From: Mannheimia pernigra
Lineage (GTDB): Bacteria > Pseudomonadota > Gammaproteobacteria > Enterobacterales > Pasteurellaceae
Reading direction: 5' to 3'
DNA length: 64,000 bases
Assembly: GCF_013377995.1 (NCBI RefSeq)
Contig: NZ_CP055305.1
Coordinates: 1,674,001 to 1,738,000, forward strand
The notes under the pieces were generated by a model that was not told where the DNA came from, made no database searches, and saw only the letters and a program-made list of their open reading frames with translations. A program made the translations under genes and the position numbers. Each line of letters opens with the position of its first letter. Position 1 is the stretch's first letter. Positions 58,781 to 64,000 of the stretch are shown piece after piece.

Positions 58781-58914
58781 TTTTCTAAAGTTCAGTATGG
58801 TTAAAAATCAGTGGCGAATATAGCATTTTTTACCATTCTTTTGAATGGCAAAAGGTATTTATCTGATAAATGTGTTAATCGATAATAGATACGTTTTTGA
58901 GTAACTTTATAAAA

Positions 58915-60582
58915 TTATCCTAATAGCTTTCCATTATCCATTCGGTAAATGACATCAAATCGGTCTAATCCGCTTTGTCTGTGGGTAATCATCAGTAATG
59001 TTCTGTTTGCACAATGCGTTAAAATCAGATTTAAGATCTGTTGTTCGGTTTCACGATCTAATCCTTCGGTTGGTTCGTCTAGTAGTACTAACTCAGCTGA
59101 ACTTAGCAGCAAACGAGCAAGCCCTAATCGTCGTTGTTCGCCACCTGAAAGCGGTCTTCCACCTTCGCCTAACCAAAGCATTAAACTTTCCGTTTCTAGT
59201 AAGTAGCCTAGACCTACTTTTTTTATCACCTCAATCATCTGTTCATCAGTTGCTGCTGAGTTCCCCATTAATAAATTATCACGCAGAGTTTGGCTGAAAA
59301 TATGCACGCGTTGGCTAAGCGTGACTAATTTTGAGCGTAATGTTTGCTCTGAGAAATCTTCAATTTTGCAATTATTTAGCCAAATTTGACCGCTTGTTGG
59401 ATCATAATTACGGTTTAACAATTGGAAAATAGTCGATTTTCCGCTGCCTGTTTTACCTAAAATTGCGACTTTTTGTCCTTTAAACACGTCAAATGAAAGA
59501 TCATTTAATACCTGTTGCTCGCCATTCCAATACGCAAAATTAACATTTTCAAAACGTACAAGCGGTTGATTTAGGCTCAAATTTTGCCATTCTGCTCTGC
59601 CATTAAATTGCACATTCGGCTGCTGTTCCGTAATTTCGTTAATACGTTCGGCAGCAGTAATCACCTGCCCTAAATGTAAAAATGAGATGCCAATCGGGCT
59701 AAGTATTTCAGCTGATGCCATTACGCAAAACACCACTAATGCAATTAAAGCTTCGGGGTATTCCGCTGTTGGTACATTAATTGCAGTAGAAACCAAGTAG
59801 ATCACAACACAAGTTAAAATGCCATTTGAGAGCATTAGCAAAGCATTCGACAAACCCGAAAGTTGGCTTTCTTTACTTTGTGCGTTGAGCCATTGACGTT
59901 CTGTATTTTGTAGCCTTTTAGTTACTTGGTTTAAGTTGCCAAACAATAAAAATTCCGCATTTAGTTGAATCCATTCAATAAATTGGCTACGGTAATTCGC
60001 TCGATTTTGTATTGCATTTCGCCCCAAATTCAGCCCTAAATGGTAAAACACCGTTGGCACAATAATTAATAATGCTAAAAGTGTGCCACAAATGATCAGC
60101 ATTAATGAAACAGAAACGAACGATAACCCAATTGCCATAAACAAAATAATCATTATTGCACTCATAAATGGCGAAATGAGGTTAAGATATAGCGTATCTA
60201 AAGTATCAACGTCCGCCACTAAACGGTTTAACAATTCGCTATTTCTAAAACGATTTAGACCGCTTGGACTAAGTGGAATGAGTTTTTTGAACACACTGAC
60301 ACGCAAGTTCGCCAATACACGGAAGGTCGCATCATGGGTAACTAATTTTTCAAAATAGCGTGATACGGTACGAAAAATCGCCAGCCCTCTCACGCCTGAA
60401 GCTGGGTAAAAAAAGTTAAAAATAATTGCATTACCCGCTAAAAATGAGGCGGCTAAAAACCAACCTGATAGGCTTAATAAACCAATACTAGCCGCCAATC
60501 CAACAATTGCCAGTACAATCCCTAACAATAAACGCCCGAAATGGGTTTGGTAGAGAGAAAAGAATGGGAATAACGATTTCAT
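58915..60582 (-). CDS. cydC: Heterodimeric ABC exporter subunit CydC (glutathione/cysteine)
   Basis: A 555-residue ABC half-exporter: a six-helix membrane domain to about 320, then an ATPase with Walker A GKTGSGKST (about 370-378), signature LSGGEQRRLGLARLL (near 470) and Walker B LVLLDEPTEGLD. CydDC pumps reduced thiols to the periplasm and is needed for assembly of cytochrome bd. Its start ATG overlaps the cydD stop by one base. Confidence 0.95.
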   Translation of the reverse strand: MKSLFPFFSLYQTHFGRLLLGIVLAIVGLAASIGLLSLSGWFLAASFLAGNAIIFNFFYPASGVRGLAIFRTVSRYFEKLVTHDATFRVLANLRVSVFKKLIPLSPSGLNRFRNSELLNRLVADVDTLDTLYLNLISPFMSAIMIILFMAIGLSFVSVSLMLIICGTLLALLIIVPTVFYHLGLNLGRNAIQNRANYRSQFIEWIQLNAEFLLFGNLNQVTKRLQNTERQWLNAQSKESQLSGLSNALLMLSNGILTCVVIYLVSTAINVPTAEYPEALIALVVFCVMASAEILSPIGISFLHLGQVITAAERINEITEQQPNVQFNGRAEWQNLSLNQPLVRFENVNFAYWNGEQQVLNDLSFDVFKGQKVAILGKTGSGKSTIFQLLNRNYDPTSGQIWLNNCKIEDFSEQTLRSKLVTLSQRVHIFSQTLRDNLLMGNSAATDEQMIEVIKKVGLGYLLETESLMLWLGEGGRPLSGGEQRRLGLARLLLSSAELVLLDEPTEGLDRETEQQILNLILTHCANRTLLMITHRQSGLDRFDVIYRMDNGKLLG

Positions 60583-62348
60583 TAGATTTCTCCCTGATGA
60601 ACTAATTCATTACGCAATAATTCAGCAAAAAAGCCTGTATGCTCTAATTCAGCAAAATTACCTTGTTGGATAATTTGCCCCTGTTTCATTACCCAAATTT
60701 CATCGCATTGTGTTAAATCTTCTACACGGTGGGTAATCATCAACGTAGTTTGCTCACGGCTTAAATGATGTAATGCGTCTAATACTTGCTGCTCAGAGTC
60801 TATATCTAGACTTGCCGTTGGTTCATCAAGTAACAATAATTCATAACGGCGTAGCAAGGCTCTAGCAATCGCAATACGCTGAGCTTGCCCACCCGAAATG
60901 CCGATATTGCTATCTTGTACTTGATGCTCTAACCCTAAGCGTGAAACAAATTCATCCGCTTTAGCTAAACGTAATGCTTGTGCAATATCATTGTCTGTCG
61001 CGGCTGAATTACCAAGCAAAATATTCTCTTTTAAGCTACCACGCATTAATTGCGGATTTTGCCCCACCCACGCTAATTTTGCTCGCCATTCGTTTAAATT
61101 CAGCTCACGTAATTCTGTACCATTAATACTAACTGACCCTTCATAAGGCAAAAAGCCAAGTAACATATTCATTAACGAACTCTTACCTGCCCCACTTTGC
61201 CCAACTAAGGCAATGTGTTTATTGGCATTTATCTTAAAATTCAACGGTTTTGTTAAAGCCTTGCCTTGGGGTGAAAGGATAATACACGCGTTTGCCTCAA
61301 TCACAAGCGGTCGATTTTCCATTGATTTTTGCAAATTGCCACTTTGCGTTTTAACTTCTTCGTTTAAAAACTTTTCGATACTATCCGCCGCCCCAATCGC
61401 TGCCGCTTTATCGTGATAAAAAACGCCCAATTCACGCATAGGCTGATAGAATTCAGGCGCTAACATTAAGCAGAAAAAGCCAATAAACAATGTAACGCCC
61501 GTGTTGTAGTAGCCGAAATCAAGCTCCCCTAAGAAGATAAAACCAAAATAAACTGCCATCACCGCAATCGAAATAGAGGTAAAAAACTCCAATACTGCTG
61601 ACGATAAAAATGCCATTTTTAAAACGTCCATAGTGCTGGTGCGGAAATCTTCCGTACTTTGGTGGATTTGATGGGTCTGTTTTTCAGATTGCCCGAATAG
61701 ACGAATAGTTTCAAGGCCTTTTAATTTATCTAGAAATTGACCGCTAATACGAGAAAGGATACCGATATTACGCTGATTTGCCTCAACGGCTTTCATTCCA
61801 GCTAAAATCATAAATAGTGGCAATAGCGGCATTGTAGCAAACAGAATCACACCCGCTGCCCAGTTAATTGGGAAAACAAAACATAGGATTACAAGCGGTA
61901 TAATTAGCGATAAAAATTGCTGAGGTAAATAACGAGCATAGAAATTATGCAGATTTTCTACCTGCTCTAACATTAAAATTGCCCAGCTACCCACTGGCTT
62001 TTGCTGAATGCTCATCGGCCCAACCGCTTCCAACTTCGCCAAAATTTGTTTACGAAGATGCAAACGTAACGTTTGCCCTGCTTTAAAGCCAACACGCTCA
62101 CGCAAAAAAATCAATAATGCTCTAGCGATGAAACAGCCAAATAATAAAATGATCTCGTTAATAAAAGTGTTCGGAGATAGTTTCTCCACAATCATTTTTT
62201 GAAGCATTGTGGCTAGCAACCACATCTGCCCAATCATACATAAACTACTGAATATCCCTAACAGTACATTTAAGTGTATATATTTTTTAATGACTTTCTG
62301 CTGACTTTTAAGCCATTTTTGCAATTCGCGTTGGCGTTGTTTTTCCAT
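60582..62348 (-). CDS. cydD: Heterodimeric ABC exporter subunit CydD (glutathione/cysteine)
   Basis: A 588-residue partner of CydC. Membrane segments lie to about residue 325; the ATPase has Walker A GQSGAGKSS (about 383-391), signature ISGGQAQRIAIARALL (near 490) and Walker B LLLLDEPTASLD. An uptake-signal core stands upstream of the start. It is the first gene of the cydDC pair. Confidence 0.95.
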   Translation of the reverse strand: MEKQRQRELQKWLKSQQKVIKKYIHLNVLLGIFSSLCMIGQMWLLATMLQKMIVEKLSPNTFINEIILLFGCFIARALLIFLRERVGFKAGQTLRLHLRKQILAKLEAVGPMSIQQKPVGSWAILMLEQVENLHNFYARYLPQQFLSLIIPLVILCFVFPINWAAGVILFATMPLLPLFMILAGMKAVEANQRNIGILSRISGQFLDKLKGLETIRLFGQSEKQTHQIHQSTEDFRTSTMDVLKMAFLSSAVLEFFTSISIAVMAVYFGFIFLGELDFGYYNTGVTLFIGFFCLMLAPEFYQPMRELGVFYHDKAAAIGAADSIEKFLNEEVKTQSGNLQKSMENRPLVIEANACIILSPQGKALTKPLNFKINANKHIALVGQSGAGKSSLMNMLLGFLPYEGSVSINGTELRELNLNEWRAKLAWVGQNPQLMRGSLKENILLGNSAATDNDIAQALRLAKADEFVSRLGLEHQVQDSNIGISGGQAQRIAIARALLRRYELLLLDEPTASLDIDSEQQVLDALHHLSREQTTLMITHRVEDLTQCDEIWVMKQGQIIQQGNFAELEHTGFFAELLRNELVHQGEI

Positions 62349-62409
62349 AATGTGTAATTTTTTACTTTTTCGACCGCTTGTATAGAGGTGCCATTTTACT
62401 ATAAAGAAA

Positions 62410-62442
62410 AAAGGTTGTTAATGTGCCACATTAACAACCTTT
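62410..62442 (-). terminator. Terminator after tamB
   Basis: Perfect 16-bp stem AAAGGTTGTTAATGTG / CACATTAACAACCTTT with a single-base loop and an A tract on the left, giving a T tract on the minus strand. Confidence 0.88.
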
Positions 62443-62445
62443 AGA

Positions 62446-64000
62446 TTAGAACAATTTATCAAATTGGAAGCGGTACATTAAATCAACCGCTTGGTTTACA
62501 TTAGAAACCCATTGCAAATAAAGTCTTCTGGTTAAGTTGTATCTTAATGTGAGTTCGGTTAAAGGAACAAATAAGCCAAAACCATATTTCACACGGAAGC
62601 GAGGCGACAGGCTAGCACTCACTTCTACTCTGGTTTTGTCACCGATACCAGCAGTACTTACACTTAAATCTTTTAAGCCAAAAGCACTACCCACATCGCC
62701 GAGTAATTTACTGCTTTTTGATAAACTCATACTCAGCAAGGCTGCCGCCATTTCATTACTTGAACCAGGATCGCCGCTACTGTCTAATGAACGCCCTGTC
62801 AACACATAAGAAAGTGCTTCATTTTGCGACATTGCAGGATTGGAGAATACTTTCACTGTTGGATTATCCGCCAACCCCGTCACTCGCACACCCGCGGTAA
62901 TGTTAGGATCTTCCATTACATCTGGATTCCTAATTGCTTCAATATCTAAGTAAGGCTGCGATGGTGAGCCAGCAAAACTAATATTTCCTTTTTGAATCAA
63001 TAAGTCTTGTCCATAAGCAGCAAAACGGCCTTCATCTAAGCGAACCTGTCCATAAAGCCCTAAACCTTGTTTACCACGGCGAACTGAGAGCGATCCATTT
63101 AAATTACTATTTAAACCATAGGCTTTAACTTTTACATCATTGCCAATGTTAATGTTAATATCTGCATTAATCTCCATTCCTCCAGCCGTTTTATTCGGAA
63201 TAGTCTGTTGATTAAATGGCACTTTTTTTATTGCCGAGCCATCCATAATAACTTCATCATTACTTACTTTAATCGCTTGTTCTGGCAACTCTTCTACTTC
63301 AATTCTTGCCCAAGGTATATCAATATTACCGCTTAAGGTTAATAACGTTGGTGTCGCAACTACTTGAATATCAGGGCTAACTTCTACTCTCGCCAAGTTT
63401 GGAATATCCACTTTAAAGCGGTCTGCTTGTGCGTGAATTCTCGTTCTCCAAGCATTGATATTTCGCCAATCTGCATCACCTTCTAAGAGCAAATCACTTT
63501 CTTTCGTTTTTACTCTCCCACTTAATGTAGAGGTTGCCCCCTGAAAGTTCATCGCTAAATTACCGCCTGTTATATCAAATGGCATAGTCACAGAGCGAAC
63601 TTTTAGATCAGTTAAATTTAGATTACCGTATAGCAATGGCGAGGTCGCTTTACCACTTACTTTTAAGCGAGCATTAATACTTCCATCAACAAAATCACCT
63701 CGATCAAGCAGTGGCTGAACAAGCTTTAAGGTTAATTGATCAATATTGATATTACCCGATAAAGTTCTAGTATTGGTCAGATCTCGAATCACTAAATCGC
63801 TTGAAAGTGTGCCGTTATTTTCAACCTTTAACTTAGATTTCAAGGTTAAATTGTTATCCGCCATTTTCAAATTCATTTTTAATGGCGAAATAGTGAGAGG
63901 GAAAGTACGGCCTCCTTCTATTTTTTGCACAAGTTTTATTGAGTTGGACATTACATCCAAATTAACCTGTGGTTGTTTATCTTTAAACCAAGCAACATCA
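62446..64000 (-). CDS. tamB: TamB, translocation and assembly module subunit, C-terminal part
   Basis: The frame is open to the window edge, so only the last 518 or so residues are seen. They are beta-rich repeats (DUF490) ending in the TamB-specific C-terminus: DPNITAGVRVTGLADNPTVKVFSNP near the middle-end, NEALSYVLTGRSL, and the terminal LYLQWVSNVNQAVDLMYRFQF-type segment. TamB spans the periplasm with TamA in the outer membrane and takes part in outer-membrane protein assembly and lipid transport. The rest of the gene and tamA would lie beyond 64 kb. Confidence 0.93.
   Translation of the reverse strand, partial: DVAWFKDKQPQVNLDVMSNSIKLVQKIEGGRTFPLTISPLKMNLKMADNNLTLKSKLKVENNGTLSSDLVIRDLTNTRTLSGNINIDQLTLKLVQPLLDRGDFVDGSINARLKVSGKATSPLLYGNLNLTDLKVRSVTMPFDITGGNLAMNFQGATSTLSGRVKTKESDLLLEGDADWRNINAWRTRIHAQADRFKVDIPNLARVEVSPDIQVVATPTLLTLSGNIDIPWARIEVEELPEQAIKVSNDEVIMDGSAIKKVPFNQQTIPNKTAGGMEINADININIGNDVKVKAYGLNSNLNGSLSVRRGKQGLGLYGQVRLDEGRFAAYGQDLLIQKGNISFAGSPSQPYLDIEAIRNPDVMEDPNITAGVRVTGLADNPTVKVFSNPAMSQNEALSYVLTGRSLDSSGDPGSSNEMAAALLSMSLSKSSKLLGDVGSAFGLKDLSVSTAGIGDKTRVEVSASLSPRFRVKYGFGLFVPLTELTLRYNLTRRLYLQWVSNVNQAVDLMYRFQFDKLF

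Noticed and set aside
1..64000. tRNA, rRNA, tmRNA or other large structured RNA genes
   Set aside because: Apart from the lysine riboswitch, the CRISPR array and the guide-like RNA, I saw no cloverleaf or rRNA sequence in the intergenic regions.

Overview
The window looks like a chromosomal segment of a Pasteurellaceae bacterium of the Mannheimia / Actinobacillus pleuropneumoniae / Bibersteinia clade. Gene content and order are typical of the family (divergent efp/epmB, trpR-mtgA, sspA-sspB, an hflD-purB pair, a split trpBA unit, a cydDC pair). Both coding and intergenic DNA are sprinkled with the 9-mer ACAAGCGGT, the core of the DNA-uptake signal of that clade. Several of these signals occur as inverted pairs in intergenic hairpins. 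Species assignment is inference.

Layout. 1-9.6 kb: end of a Nif3-like gene, an EamA transporter, a TatD nuclease, uvrB, a Fur-box-preceded efeO/efeB iron locus without efeU, and three nucleic-acid enzymes (rnm, a UDG-fold protein, sbcB). 9.6-21.6 kb: asnS, EF-P and its lysyl-modification enzyme EpmB, sspAB, purEK behind a PurR box, queA, rplY, rimK, mtgA-trpR, lolA. 21.7-37.2 kb: polA, a DUF945 protein, ydfG-trpBA behind a TrpR-like operator, an NhaC-type lysine transporter behind a lysine riboswitch, hns, purU, metX behind MetJ boxes, lysS, rng. 37.3-38.6 kb: a complete IS3-family element with a 4-bp target duplication, which interrupts a small gene carrying a LexA-like box. 38.6-41.4 kb: cmoB and ycaO.

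41.5-51.2 kb is a complete type I-C CRISPR-Cas locus: cas3-cas5c-cas8c-cas7c-cas4, a 456-bp interval, cas1-cas2, a leader and an array of 14 repeats. The interval is the most interesting part of the window. It holds a promoter, a well-initiated 49-codon ORF for a small single-pass membrane peptide, a degenerate lone CRISPR repeat that keeps the hairpin and the 5' handle, a 34-nt spacer-like guide, and a terminator. The guide matches 12 of the first 14 bases of a site next to a TTC PAM that covers the -35 box of the small ORF's promoter. The two mismatches fall at positions 6 and 12, the bases that type I Cascade flips out and does not read. This is the architecture of a CreTA module (a CRISPR-repressed toxin whose antitoxin is a crRNA-like guide), here inferred in a type I-C locus of Pasteurellaceae.

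51.2-52.4 kb: the array ends in a decayed second copy of the IS3 element, itself followed by an IS200/IS605-type element and a 63-bp inverted repeat. 52.4-64 kb returns to core genes: gyrB, ubiA, a GlpR-type regulator, purB-hflD, cydCD and the 3' part of tamB, which runs off the window.
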